Source: Paenibacillus cremeus
GTDB taxonomy: Bacteria; Bacillota; Bacilli; Paenibacillales; NBRC-103111
Reading direction: 5' to 3'
DNA length: 64,000 nt
Assembly (NCBI RefSeq): GCF_007786445.1
Contig: NZ_VNJI01000018.1
Span: 1-64,000 of the forward strand
Shown here: piece after piece, positions 1 through 8,044 of the stretch
Numbering within the stretch: the stretch's first letter is position 1
Layout of the letters: each line of letters starts with the position of its first letter
Position numbers and translations under genes: made by a program
Notes under the pieces: model-generated
The model's database searches: none
The model's input: only the letters and a program-made list of their open reading frames with translations
What the model was told of the DNA's origin: nothing

Positions 1-107
1 GGACGGGACGGGCCGGGACGGGACGGGACGGGACGGGACGGGACGGGACGGGACGGGACGGGACGGGACGGGACGGGACGGGACGGGACGGGACGGGACG
101 GGACGGG
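1..107. repeat. GGACG pentanucleotide tandem repeat
   Basis: Near-perfect head-to-tail GGACG units fill the left edge, with one variant (GGCCG) near position 11. The tract continues off the window, so its length is unknown. A 5-bp unit shifts frame at each copy-number change. It abuts the 51-bp array that leads into an MFS remnant. Such simple GC-rich tracts are also prone to assembly error. Confidence 0.9.
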
Positions 108-129
108 TAAGGCGGGGAGCCACGAGTGG

Positions 130-690
130 CTCGCAACGCGGAAAAGCCGCTTTGCGAGCGGGGCTGGGACGCCTCGCGCGGCTCGCAAAGCGGAAAAGCC
201 GCTTTCGAGCGGAGCTGGGGCGCCTCGCGCGGCGGGCAAAGCGGAAAAGCCGCTTTCGAGCGGGGCTGGGGCGCCTCGCGCGGCTCGCAACGCGGAAAAG
301 CCGCTTTCGAGCGGGGCTGGGGCGCCTCGCGCGGCTCGCAACGCGGAAAAGCCGCTTTCGAGCGGGGCTGGGGCGCCTCGCGCGGCTCGCAACGCGGAAA
401 CGCCGCTTTGCGGACGGGGCTGGGGCGCCTCGCGCAGCTCGCAAAGCGGGAAAGCCGCTTTCGAGCGGGGCTGGGGCGCCTCGCGCGGCTCGCAACGCGG
501 AAAAGCCGCTTTGCGTGCGGGGCTGGGATGCCTCGCGCGGCTCGCAACGCGGGAACGCCGCTTTCGAGCGGGGCTGGGGCGCCTCGCGCGGCGGGCAAAG
601 CGGGAAAGCCGCTTTCGAGCGCAGCTGGGGCGCCTCGCGCGGCTCGCAACGCGGAAACGCCGCTTTGCGGGCGGGGCTGGGGCGGCGCCT
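130..690. repeat. 51/52-bp tandem repeat array, 11 units
   Basis: Units begin near 130, 182, 233, 284, 335, 386, 438, 489, 541, 592 and 643; the last is partial. Most are 51 bp, and three carry one extra base. Each holds a palindrome-like core (AAAGCGGAAAAGCCGCTTT or close variants) followed by a GGGGCTGGGGCGCCTCGCGC segment. 51 bp equals 17 codons, so long frames stay open, with a pseudo-repeat of the type RGSQRGKAAFERGWGAS. The 52-bp units shift frame and the composition is extreme, so I do not consider the array protein coding. It runs directly into MFS coding sequence. Confidence 0.9.
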
Positions 691-926
691 TCAGTTCGTC
701 GATCTATGCGCGGCTTGTGCCGAAGCATCTGAGAGGCCGCGTCATGTCCGCACACCTCTTGGTCGGGGGAGCGCTGCAGCCGGCTGGCAGCCTGATAGGC
801 GGGGCGGTGTCCAGCCTATATGGCATCCCTTTGCTATTTGCCGCGGCAGGGGCGATCCCGATGCTCACCGGAGCCATCGCCTTTTTCTCCCCGGCCCTGC
901 GGGACATTGACGGGGAGCTTAGTTGA
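684..926 (+). pseudogene. C-terminal remnant of an MFS transporter
   Basis: About 80 codons ending in TGA at 924-926 encode the end of a major facilitator protein. The motif RLVPKHLRGRVMSAH is the typical cytoplasmic loop before the last helices. Two hydrophobic stretches follow (LIGGAVSSLYGIPLLFAAAG and AIPMLTGAIAFF). The reading frame runs without a stop back into the 51-bp array, which is not transporter sequence, so the rest of the gene has been displaced, replaced or misassembled. It is followed by a hairpin terminator at 958-1008. The N-terminal part, if present, lies left of the window. Confidence 0.7.
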
Positions 927-957
927 GCGCTTGATCCAACTGCAGGCACGCAAAAAT

Positions 958-1008
958 AAGCTGCCTCCAGGCAGATCCACGGATCCCGCGCGGAGGCAGC
1001 TTCATTTT
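958..1008. terminator. Hairpin terminator after MFS remnant
   Basis: AAGCTGCCTCC (958-968) pairs with GGAGGCAGCTT (992-1002), followed by CATTTT. It lies between convergent genes and probably also serves the DUF1540 gene on the other strand, where AAAAATAAG is the A-rich flank. Confidence 0.75.
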
Positions 1009-1029
1009 ACAGTACACCGAAGGTGCAGA

Positions 1030-1185
1030 TTACAGCTTGGACTCGAATGTTTTACAGTCCGTTTCTTCTGAGTGACTGGCCTGCTTGCCGCGATTGCTCA
1101 CCACATAGATCGAGGAAGCATTGCATTGATTGCCCGCAGCCCAGTATTTACAGGAGTTTACTTCGCATAAGACGTCTTTTGCCAT
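1030..1185 (-). CDS. DUF1540 domain protein, 51 aa
   Basis: This short gene encodes a 51-residue protein starting MAKDVLCEVNSCKYW and ending TDCKTFESKL. Four cysteines (7, 12, 21, 44) in the order V-L-C-x4-C-x8-C...TDC-x2-F match the DUF1540 family, small cysteine proteins common in endospore formers that may bind a metal; their function is not established. GGAGGTGACT (complement of 1191-1200) is a strong Shine-Dalgarno sequence six bases before the ATG. It stands alone between the MFS remnant (convergent) and the SPW gene (divergent). The start, RBS and family match are seen directly; metal binding is inference. Confidence 0.88.
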   Translation of the reverse strand: MAKDVLCEVNSCKYWAAGNQCNASSIYVVSNRGKQASHSEETDCKTFESKL

Positions 1186-1471
1186 GATTTAGTCACCTCC
1201 TTTCATATAGGCTAGGATCGGTTTAGAAACGCATCGTTTATACATTGTGCAGGAAAAAAGCAGCCTAACGTAACGCTCATCTCGCACATTTCCTCCTCCG
1301 AATTTTGGTGCTCCTCATTCCCATGGCTTGATTGTGAACAAACTAAGGTCCTTGGGGGGAATTGGGTCATCTCTAATGCACCGTAATGCGCTTATAGTCT
1401 CTAACTTTTTTGTAACCGTTTGCATATAATGAGAGTAGGATCCGAACTCAGTGGGTAAGGAGGTGCTAATC

Positions 1472-1795
1472 TTGAATACTAGAAACGTCCTCGCTGCTCT
1501 TATTGGTCTGTTTTTCGTGTTTGCACCTTGGCTGCTGGGGTTTACCGACGAGGCCGGACTCGTTCGGACGAGCGTTTTTCTCGGTGCGGTGCAGTTCATC
1601 ACCTCCATCCTAGCCTTCGGCAAATACGGGTGGAACACCTGGCAAAACTGGATTTCATTCATCTCCGGCGTCGCTTTTATTATTTTTCCGTTCGCCTTTA
1701 CGCTTGGGTGGGGGATCACCGTGATCTATATTTTCCTCGGCTTCGCCACCGTGCTGCTGAACTTCTACAATATGAATGCAGAGAAGGCCTCTTGA
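1472..1795 (+). CDS. SPW-repeat membrane protein
   Basis: A 107-residue hydrophobic protein of the SPW repeat family. Two related halves are visible: FFVFAPWLLGFTDEAGL near residue 20 and the WISFISGVAFIIFPFAF region near residue 65, each with a W/P-containing helix start. Four membrane helices are likely; function is unknown. I place the start at TTG 1472 because AAGGAGGTG (1457-1465) lies at the right distance. The in-frame GTG codons at 1451 and 1463 precede or overlap that site. A TATAAT box at 1425-1430 is a candidate -10 element. The stop codon lies inside the terminator hairpin at 1787-1808. Confidence 0.85.
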   Translation: MNTRNVLAALIGLFFVFAPWLLGFTDEAGLVRTSVFLGAVQFITSILAFGKYGWNTWQNWISFISGVAFIIFPFAFTLGWGITVIYIFLGFATVLLNFYNMNAEKAS

Positions 1796-1816
1796 CGACC
1801 AAAGAGGCTTTCTTGT
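1787..1816 (+). terminator. Terminator overlapping the SPW stop codon
   Basis: GCCTCTT (1787-1793) pairs with AAGAGGC (1802-1808), followed by TTTCTTGT. The 5' arm contains the last codons of the SPW gene. Confidence 0.7.
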
Positions 1817-1823
1817 CTGCCCC

Positions 1824-1852
1824 TTGAAAACGGCGGCCAAAACCGCTATACT
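1824..1852 (+). promoter_or_regulatory. Sigma-A-type promoter of the serS leader
   Basis: TTGAAA (1824-1829), a 17-bp spacer and TATACT (1847-1852) match a vegetative promoter. Transcription would begin near 1859, just before the T-box leader. Confidence 0.65.
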
Positions 1853-1857
1853 ACATA

Positions 1858-2060
1858 AAAATTGATACCGACATCAGGCCTGTGAAGAGCATCCAACTCG
1901 GAGGCGTTCTCGTCAAGGGGTTCTAACGTCCCCCTAAGTTTACCGGATTCCGCCCGTTACTGCGGAGCTAAGTGGATTGAGCAGCCCGGCTGTTCAGTCA
2001 ATTTGGGTGGCACCGCGAGTTAAGCGCTCCTCGTCCCATTGGGAAGAGGGCGCTTTTTGT
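1858..2060 (+). promoter_or_regulatory. T-box leader (serine type by context)
   Basis: The leader contains the diagnostic T-box sequence TGGGTGGCACCGCG (2004-2017), the part that pairs with the uncharged tRNA acceptor end in the antiterminator. It is followed by a strong intrinsic terminator: AAGCGCTCCTCGTCCCA (2022-2038) pairs with TGGGAAGAGGGCGCTT (2040-2055), then a T-run. A stem III-like segment is seen around 1944-1975. The seryl-tRNA synthetase gene directly follows, so tRNA-Ser is the expected ligand. I could not assign the specifier codon with certainty. In this known mechanism uncharged tRNA stabilises the antiterminator. Confidence 0.92.
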
Positions 2061-2098
2061 ATTTTTTTCCCAACTCGTCACAAAGGAGCGCGGTGCAA

Positions 2099-3376
2099 AT
2101 GCTGGACATGAAATGGATTCGAGAACATGCGGATGAGGTGCAAGCAGTCGCTTATCACAAAGGAATGGAGCTATCGATCGCAGAGCTGATCGCGTGGGAT
2201 GACCAGAGACGCCACATTCTACAAGAGGTGGAGCAAGGACGGCAGGAACGCAACAAGCTGTCGCTAGACATCCGAAGCCTGATCGCCAAAGGCGACCACG
2301 AGGCGGCCGAGCAGCTGAAAAGCCGCGTGAAGGACATCAACGGCAAGCTCACCACCTTAGAGGAAGCGCTGGCCGAAGCTGAAACGCAGCATCAGCAGCT
2401 TCTGATGCGGGTGCCTAACATCGTATCGCCGGACACCCCCATCGGCCGATCGGACAAGGACAACGTAGAAATCAAACGAGTGGGTGAAGCCACCGTCTTT
2501 GATTTTGAACCCAAAGATCATGTGGCGCTCGGCGAGCTCCATGCCATGATCGATCTCCCCCGCGGGGTGAAAACCGCCGGAACACGCAGCTACTACCTCA
2601 AAGGCGCCGGTGTCCTCCTGCATCGCGCGGTGCAGCAGCTCGCCTTAGATCTGCTGCTGGACAAAGGCTTCACCCTGCTGGAGGTCCCGCTCATGGCACG
2701 TACCAAGATGCTGACGAATACGGGATTTTTTCCGCTCGGTGAGGATCAGACGTATCGGATCGCGGGCGAATCGAAATGGCTCGTCGGAACATCCGAGGTA
2801 CCGCTTGTCTCGTTTTATAGCAACGAGATCGTTGATGCAGCGGAGCCCATTCGGCTGGCAGCCGCCTCGACCTGCTTCCGCAGCGAGATCGGCTCGGCCG
2901 GCAGGGACGTCCACGGCTTATACCGCGTGCATCAGTTCGCCAAGGTCGAGCAGGTCGTGATCTGCGAGAACAGCCTGGAGCGCTCGGAGCAGCTGCTGCA
3001 GGAAATTACGCACAACGCGGAGGAGCTGCTTCGTCAGCTCGAGCTGCCTTACCGCGTCATGGCCGTCTCTACCGGCGACATGTCGCAAAAAACCTACAAG
3101 CAATACGACATCGAAACCTGGATGCCCAGCCGGCAAGCGTACAGCGAGACGCACTCGTCGTCGAACCTGCTCGACTTTCAAGCCCGTCGCTCGAACATCC
3201 GGTACCGCGATGCCGCAGGCCGCTTGCAATACTGCTTCACGCTGAACAATACGGCCGTGGCGTCGCCCCGCATCCTAATTCCGCTGCTGGAAAATCACCA
3301 GCTGGAAGACGGAGCCATCCGGATCCCGCAGGCGCTGCGCCCTTACATGAACGGATTGGAACAGCTTGTCCCTTAA
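2099..3376 (+). CDS. serS: Seryl-tRNA synthetase
   Basis: A 425-residue class II synthetase that charges tRNA-Ser. Residues 1-110 form the usual N-terminal coiled-coil arm (KSRVKDINGKLTTLEEALAE). Motif 2 is FRSEIGSAGRDVHGLYRVHQ near residue 260, and motif 3 includes FQARRSNIRYRD near residue 360. The start is ATG 2099 (MLDMKWIRE) with AAGGAG at 2083-2088; the frame opens further upstream only inside the T-box terminator. The catalytic region departs from common SerRS wording (SETHSSSNLLDFQARR instead of the usual SCSN form), so it may be a second, divergent synthetase. Regulation by the T-box is clear. Function is sure, paralogue status is inferred. Confidence 0.95.
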   Translation: MLDMKWIREHADEVQAVAYHKGMELSIAELIAWDDQRRHILQEVEQGRQERNKLSLDIRSLIAKGDHEAAEQLKSRVKDINGKLTTLEEALAEAETQHQQLLMRVPNIVSPDTPIGRSDKDNVEIKRVGEATVFDFEPKDHVALGELHAMIDLPRGVKTAGTRSYYLKGAGVLLHRAVQQLALDLLLDKGFTLLEVPLMARTKMLTNTGFFPLGEDQTYRIAGESKWLVGTSEVPLVSFYSNEIVDAAEPIRLAAASTCFRSEIGSAGRDVHGLYRVHQFAKVEQVVICENSLERSEQLLQEITHNAEELLRQLELPYRVMAVSTGDMSQKTYKQYDIETWMPSRQAYSETHSSSNLLDFQARRSNIRYRDAAGRLQYCFTLNNTAVASPRILIPLLENHQLEDGAIRIPQALRPYMNGLEQLVP

Positions 3377-3506
3377 GCCCCACAAGCCATGCCGAGAAGC
3401 CCTCCGTCCAAACGAATGCAAAACGAAGGGTTTCCGTGCCGCGGTGATCGCCTCTTTTTTACACGTTCGTTTCCGGGTATGATAGGGTTAGCCTGCTACC
3501 GCTTCC

Positions 3507-3755
3507 TTATTGTCCGGGATAGCACGGCGGGAAGGGTATAATATCGCGAATGTCGTTGAACGAGTAATGGAATGTGGCGAACTGCGACTGATATAAATAT
3601 TGCATCACGTAGACTTGGCCTGAATGAACGCTGCACAGGATGCCGGAGACGCCTTGCCCGTTTTTGAGCGAGATGCCGACCGGTGTGCCTCTCAGACGCA
3701 TCGCTTTTTGTTCGATCGGGTTATGGGATGGCCAGGGTGGCCGAGGTCCATACAT
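3507..3755 (-). CDS. Small conserved hypothetical protein, 82 aa
   Basis: The 82-residue product starts MYGPRPPWPSHNPIEQ. Its middle, RGTPVGISLKNGQGVSGILC, reads like the first strands of a small Sm-like or SH3-like barrel: polar turn, NGxxxxG, then alternating hydrophobic residues. The C-terminus ends IIPFPPCYPGQ. AAAGGGGGGACC precedes the ATG at a normal distance, which supports translation. It is divergent from the yneQ-like gene. I do not recognise a characterised family; similar short Pro/Tyr-rich proteins occur in spore formers, so a spore-coat role is possible but unsupported. Confidence 0.6.
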   Translation of the reverse strand: MYGPRPPWPSHNPIEQKAMRLRGTPVGISLKNGQGVSGILCSVHSGQVYVMQYLYQSQFATFHYSFNDIRDIIPFPPCYPGQ

Positions 3756-3823
3756 GAGTGGTCCCCCCTTTATGAAAATAGTCTAATGTCATTGCACTAC
3801 ACTATATGCGAGGAGGAAGCGAA

Positions 3824-4126
3824 GTGGCATTCGGGATCAAACGAAGCGAATTGACGCAGTGGAAAGAGGCAGTGTCCAGGGGCGAAATTGCTTTTTTGAC
3901 GCATTTTTGGCTGGAGCCCCGGTTTCCGGGCATTACGACCGTCACCAAGGTGGGCTGTGCGGATCTCGACCGGCTTGCGGCATGGTGCCAGGCGAATGGC
4001 TTGAACCCAAACTACATTCATCGCCGCGAGCCCTTCCCCCACTTCGACCTCATCGGACCGAAGCAAATCGAAATTTTGAAAAAAGAGCGCTTATGGGATC
4101 AGCTAGAGCGTTTCCGACTGCTTTAA
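3824..4126 (+). CDS. YneQ-like conserved protein, 100 aa
   Basis: The product starts (V)AFGIKRSELTQWKEAV and contains FLTHFWLEPRFPGITTVTKV and HFDLIGPKQIEILKKE. This resembles the Bacillus YneQ family of uncharacterised ~100-residue proteins. Start choice: AGGAGGAA (3811-3818) lies just before GTG 3824, so GTG is preferred over the upstream ATG at 3806, which precedes the ribosome binding site. It is followed 60 bp downstream by the DinB-like gene on the same strand. Function is unknown. Confidence 0.75.
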   Translation: MAFGIKRSELTQWKEAVSRGEIAFLTHFWLEPRFPGITTVTKVGCADLDRLAAWCQANGLNPNYIHRREPFPHFDLIGPKQIEILKKERLWDQLERFRLL

Positions 4127-4185
4127 GGCGCCCAGAGCCAGCATATACATGACATGGAGAAACAAAGCCGAGGAGGCGAAAACCC

Positions 4186-4719
4186 ATGATTACACTGCTG
4201 GAGCTAGAGCCATTTCTGGATACGAAGCGCACCGAACTGCTTGCCGCGATTCGAACGTTTGGCGCGCACGAACAGGCCTTGACCGAGTATGAGGGGGGCT
4301 GGAATGTGGCCAACATCGTAGAGCACCTGATCATCATTGAGCAAAAAGTGATCGAAGAGGTCGATCGGCTGTTCGCCATCGCCCCCGTTCGGCCAAGTGA
4401 GCCTCTGGAGGCCAAGGACGTCGACATTACAGAGCTGTTTCGCAGCCACGGGCTGCTTGGTGGCCGTAAACAAGCCCCGCCGGAAACCGTGCCGACAGGC
4501 TTATTGCCGCTAGAGGACGGCTTAACGGTGTTAGGCCACGTCCGGCAAGAGCTGAAAGGCTTTATCCCCCTGCTATTCCAGCGGGAGACGAATTCCATCG
4601 TCTCTGTGCATCCCTTGGGCGTGGAGCTAAACGTGTGCCAGTGGGTGCTGTTCAGTGCTTTTCACGAGTGGGCGCACATTCATCAGCTCAAGCGCATTCG
4701 GCAGCGGCATAGCGCATAA
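4186..4719 (+). CDS. DinB-family putative metal-dependent protein
   Basis: A 177-residue four-helix DinB/YfiT-type protein. The family signature is visible as GGWNVANIVEHLIIIEQ (His near residue 46) and, near the C-terminus, FHEWAHIHQLKRIRQR with two histidines four residues apart. In the superfamily these histidines bind a divalent metal, and several members transfer thiols; the substrate here is unknown. GAGGCGAAAACCC precedes the ATG. It ends at a strong shared terminator (4720-4763) facing the MBL hydrolase gene. Confidence 0.8.
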   Translation: MITLLELEPFLDTKRTELLAAIRTFGAHEQALTEYEGGWNVANIVEHLIIIEQKVIEEVDRLFAIAPVRPSEPLEAKDVDITELFRSHGLLGGRKQAPPETVPTGLLPLEDGLTVLGHVRQELKGFIPLLFQRETNSIVSVHPLGVELNVCQWVLFSAFHEWAHIHQLKRIRQRHSA

Positions 4720-4763
4720 AAACAAAAACGGACATCAGCGAAAAGCTGGCGTCCGTTTTTGTT
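4720..4763. terminator. Bidirectional terminator
   Basis: AAAAACGGAC (4724-4733) pairs with GTCCGTTTTT (4751-4760), with an inner AGC/GCT pairing. Runs of A and T flank both sides, so it can stop the DinB-like gene and the convergent MBL gene. Confidence 0.88.
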
Positions 4764-4806
4764 CTTGCGCCTAAACTGTTAAGCAGCTAAACGCCTTTGC
4801 TCCGCA

Positions 4807-5670
4807 CTAGCGCACCCCACCACTCTCACTTTCACGCTCGCGCTCCTGCTTAAACACCATCAAATTATCCTCATGCCGGCGCCCCATACACAATCGGAAG
4901 CGGTAGCCCTGCGTGTCAAGGAACGCGTCAAACGCGCCCCGCTCCCCCGACTCCGACGCCGCCTCCGCTTCCACCAGCTCCAGATACGCATGCGAATCGC
5001 GGATGCGCTTCTGCAGCTCGGCGCCGTCCTCCGTCACACTGCCGTGGCCGGGCAGCAGCAGCTGCAGTCGCACCGTATCGCCCGCCGCAGCCGCCAAAGC
5101 CTCGAGCGTCCGCAGCGTGCTGCGGTACTCGGCAAAGCTGTGGTACACGAACGGAAACTCGATGTCTGACAAGTAATCGCCGGCGATCAGAATCCCCAGC
5201 GGCTGCACGACTGTGAGGATGCCATCCGGATTGTGTCCTCCGGCATCATAGAACGAGAGCGTCGTGCCGCCCACCTTCAGCGTCTCCCCCGCTCTGCAGA
5301 CCACATCCGCCCGGGGGTAGTCAATCGCATAAGGACGGTCGATGTAATATTCATCGTCGTACCGCATCACTTCGCGCACGGCCGCCGCTCGATCCGTCCG
5401 CTCCGCGAATGCTTCGCCCGCCAGATGAATCGCATCGGGAAATGCGCCGTACCCTGCGATGTGATCAAAGTCCGAGTGCGTATACAGCACATATAGCGGC
5501 CTCTCGCCCCGGATGCAGTCCACGTAACCGCGAAGCTCGCTCACCTCATCGGGCAAATAGCCCGGATCGGTCACCAGCACAAGATCGTCCGTCTGAATGA
5601 CGGCGCTATTCATAAGATAAAGTCTGCTTTGGTAAACGGCAATGTGCTCATTTGTAAACGACAGAGGCAC
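4807..5670 (-). CDS. MBL-fold metallo-hydrolase
   Basis: A 287-residue metallo-beta-lactamase fold protein. The metal motif is YTHSDFDHIAG at residues 63-73, i.e. H-x-D-x-D-H, where the second histidine of the classical HxHxDH motif is replaced by Asp67; such HSDxDH variants exist in the superfamily. Further ligands are expected in DAGGHNPDG, IAGDYLSD and LLPGHGSV. The start is GTG at 5670, preceded by AAAGGAGG. A highly charged tail (ERERESESGG) ends the protein. The substrate cannot be predicted. Confidence 0.85.
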   Translation of the reverse strand: MPLSFTNEHIAVYQSRLYLMNSAVIQTDDLVLVTDPGYLPDEVSELRGYVDCIRGERPLYVLYTHSDFDHIAGYGAFPDAIHLAGEAFAERTDRAAAVREVMRYDDEYYIDRPYAIDYPRADVVCRAGETLKVGGTTLSFYDAGGHNPDGILTVVQPLGILIAGDYLSDIEFPFVYHSFAEYRSTLRTLEALAAAAGDTVRLQLLLPGHGSVTEDGAELQKRIRDSHAYLELVEAEAASESGERGAFDAFLDTQGYRFRLCMGRRHEDNLMVFKQERERESESGGVR

Positions 5671-5745
5671 AAGGTCGACCTCCTTTTCCTAATACATCCA
5701 GTCAGTACACCATGCGCTTATTTTGCCCCCCGACTTGAATCATCA

Positions 5746-6306
5746 TTAGGAGTGAACCATGCTAAGGCGATGCCACGTTGCTTTCCAATTTTTTGCGGCG
5801 ATCCGTTGTTCGTAGATCGTCCGTTTATCTTCCGACGTAAAAAATGGAGTGGGACGAACAATTAAATTGACTAAATCATCCACGCCATAAGGGGCAACTA
5901 AAGTCACATCCCCATTGGAATCAACATAAACTCCGATGGCCGTACAGACTTCAGTGAAATTAGCTAGTCCCTCAGCAGTTGAAGTGTAAGGGGCTTGACC
6001 GCTTTTGATATGCATTCGTGCCTGATTCTTTACAGACCAAGGAACCGAAGCGTCCAGTTCTTTAAGAATTCGTTCGTACTCTTTTTCAATGGATTCGTCG
6101 GTGTAGTCGGGGTCAAAATATACAACATCTACGTCAGGCAGACGTGTCTTTTTGAACCCGTGAAGGGAATCCCAGACTTTGGAGCGAACAAACCCTGCAC
6201 AAACACACCAATCGGGTAAACCTAATGATTCTACGATTCGAAGGACATGCATCATGGGTTCATCATTCTGTATCAGCTTAATAATATCTTGCTGGTTCAA
6301 CTGCAA
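5746..6306 (-). CDS. Nucleotidyltransferase-like protein (NTP_transf_6)
   Basis: A 186-residue protein of the NTP_transf_6 (DUF925) family, a minimal nucleotidyltransferase fold. Visible motifs are CAGFVRSKVWDSLHG (about 36-50) and DVDVVYFDPDYTDES with the Asp pair expected to bind metal (about 58-72). The C-terminal part TIYEQRIAAKNWKATWHRL is also typical. The start is ambiguous between TTG 6306 and TTG 6300; GGAGGT lies four or ten bases upstream respectively, and 6300 has the better spacing. The substrate is unknown. Confidence 0.8.
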   Translation of the reverse strand: MQLNQQDIIKLIQNDEPMMHVLRIVESLGLPDWCVCAGFVRSKVWDSLHGFKKTRLPDVDVVYFDPDYTDESIEKEYERILKELDASVPWSVKNQARMHIKSGQAPYTSTAEGLANFTEVCTAIGVYVDSNGDVTLVAPYGVDDLVNLIVRPTPFFTSEDKRTIYEQRIAAKNWKATWHRLSMVHS

Positions 6307-6345
6307 CCATACCTCCGTTTACGTTATAGACTTTTATACGCCGGC

Positions 6346-7353
6346 CTAGATGTCCCCTAGAAGATCGTCAAGCTGCTCCCATTGCTCCGCAATGTGTATC
6401 ATTTCCTCGGCAAAGCGGGTAGGGACTACGCTGAACGATTCTAGCGACGGACGGATCCACCAGAACGATTCGACACACCAAACGTACTTGATCGCCTTCA
6501 AAAGCGCACCCTTTGGAAGCGAACGCACACTTCGGTAGCCTTCGATGAAAGCAAGCACCGCACCCGTACGGAACCCTTGCTCGTTAAGCGTGCCGGAAAG
6601 GACAGCTCGCCCAAGATCCAGCGTTGGAAACGAATAGCGTGCCCGGTCAAAATCAACAATGGCAGCCAGAGCGTCTCCTTCGAAAAGAAGATTGTCGGCC
6701 CACAGATCGAGATGGCTCCAGCCCGCCGTGGAAGGTGCCAAATCATCATCACCAAGCGAATCGATGATTGACTTTTGTAACCGCAGCGCGTTTCGAACAC
6801 GCTCTGAAGCGTCTCTGGCTGCATCCCAGCCGGCCTCCCAGGTACGCTTCATCTCCTCGTGAGACAACCTCCAGTGCAGCTCCTCCGGAGGAACTGCTGC
6901 TCCGCTCCCTGATGCAGCCGCTAAGTCCCAAACCACATGCATCTCCGCGGAAGCCCGTCCGAGTGAGTACATCTGCTGCTCACCGATCATACCGGCAGGC
7001 ACCATACTTCCCGGGCAGCACGTCATGACGGTGATATACCTTCCACACGGCAGGATATGCATACAACGTCCTTCCAGCGTCACGGGTTCAGGACAAGGTC
7101 CGCCCGATTGATAAAAAAGGAGCTGCAGCTGCAGCGCCGTTTCAATCTTCTCGCGAAACTCCAGGTCATGCATTTTATATCGTTTAGGGTGATAGCTTTT
7201 GACGAACAGCCGCCCCTTGTCCGACTCTACAATCCACTTCTCGTTCATTAGTCCGCGCCTTATGCGCTCGGTGGACAGCATCTCAGCTGGATAATGCTTT
7301 TTTAGCCAGCCCGCGATTTCTCTGACTAATTGATCCTCAGTCGCCATTTGCAT
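6346..7353 (-). CDS. Phosphotransferase, APH / CotS-like kinase
   Basis: A 335-residue protein of the aminoglycoside phosphotransferase / choline kinase fold. The N-lobe includes RLFVKSYHPKRYK, with a candidate ATP-binding Lys. The catalytic loop is SHLDLWADNLLFEG (H-x-D...N) and the metal loop is AIVDFDRARYSFPTLDLGRA. GGAGG lies six bases before ATG 7353. Spore formers carry several such kinases (CotS type) of unknown substrate, so a link to antibiotic resistance should not be assumed. Confidence 0.8.
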   Translation of the reverse strand: MQMATEDQLVREIAGWLKKHYPAEMLSTERIRRGLMNEKWIVESDKGRLFVKSYHPKRYKMHDLEFREKIETALQLQLLFYQSGGPCPEPVTLEGRCMHILPCGRYITVMTCCPGSMVPAGMIGEQQMYSLGRASAEMHVVWDLAAASGSGAAVPPEELHWRLSHEEMKRTWEAGWDAARDASERVRNALRLQKSIIDSLGDDDLAPSTAGWSHLDLWADNLLFEGDALAAIVDFDRARYSFPTLDLGRAVLSGTLNEQGFRTGAVLAFIEGYRSVRSLPKGALLKAIKYVWCVESFWWIRPSLESFSVVPTRFAEEMIHIAEQWEQLDDLLGDI

Positions 7354-7589
7354 TCACAGCCTCCAAGTCGACATTCTCGAATAACGGACAAGCCAAAAGC
7401 CGCAAGTAATGTATGTACGACGATCCCCGAACAAATCCCCAGGGTAGAATACATTCCGGCTTGTCTGCCTTGCAATATACTTCTACTCACTACATACATC
7501 GTATCCGTACCTGGAGTTAAATTTCTGTGATAATTTATTTATTCCCATTCCGCCAGGCACAAGAATTACGTCACACGGCAACAATCTTT

Positions 7590-8006
7590 CTAATCTATTA
7601 GTATTTTATCTTTGTACATATTTACTTGCTCAATCATATGCCCGATATTCCCCTCGCCAGCATATAAGCTCATATCAAAGAAATCTTGATTCAAATCGGA
7701 CCAGTATAATTCATTCTCATCCCCTGCAATAAGGACGTCCCGCTTCAACTTCCCAACATAAACTTCAACATAGCAATTCTGAACATAATATTTAAAATCC
7801 ATTAAATGAACTAGGGTCACATCCTCTTTCGAAATGCTGGTTTCCTCCATCAGTTCCCTATAGGCGGCGTCAATACCTGACTCTCTAGGCTCGATTTTGC
7901 CACCGACTAGATTGCTTAATCCCTTATATGGATCCTTTAATCGTTTGCACATTAGTAATTGGTTCAGCTCATTATTGTAGATCATAAGTACATTATAGCC
8001 TTGCAT
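7590..8006 (-). CDS. Nudix hydrolase
   Basis: A 138-residue Nudix protein that should hydrolyse a nucleoside diphosphate derivative. The Nudix box spans residues 36-58 and fits GX5EX7REUXEEXGU: G36, E42, R50-E51, E54-E55, with Ser57 in place of the usual Gly. The N-terminal strand NVLMIYNNELNQLLMCKR is typical of the fold. AGGAGGG precedes ATG 8006. It lies just downstream of the GGDEF gene on the same strand and may be cotranscribed. Substrate not predictable. Confidence 0.88.
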   Translation of the reverse strand: MQGYNVLMIYNNELNQLLMCKRLKDPYKGLSNLVGGKIEPRESGIDAAYRELMEETSISKEDVTLVHLMDFKYYVQNCYVEVYVGKLKRDVLIAGDENELYWSDLNQDFFDMSLYAGEGNIGHMIEQVNMYKDKILID

Positions 8007-8044
8007 GACGCCGCCCTCCTGTTATCTCTCTCGAGCATACTTAT

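Noticed and set aside
130..690. Array at 130-690 as a CRISPR
   Set aside because: The units are continuous tandem repeats with no unique spacers and no cas genes nearby.
126..926. Long open frames through the 51-bp array, with 17-residue repeats
   Set aside because: Several frames are open at once, 52-bp units shift frame, no ribosome binding site is seen and composition follows the DNA repeat. Only the final MFS part is real coding sequence.
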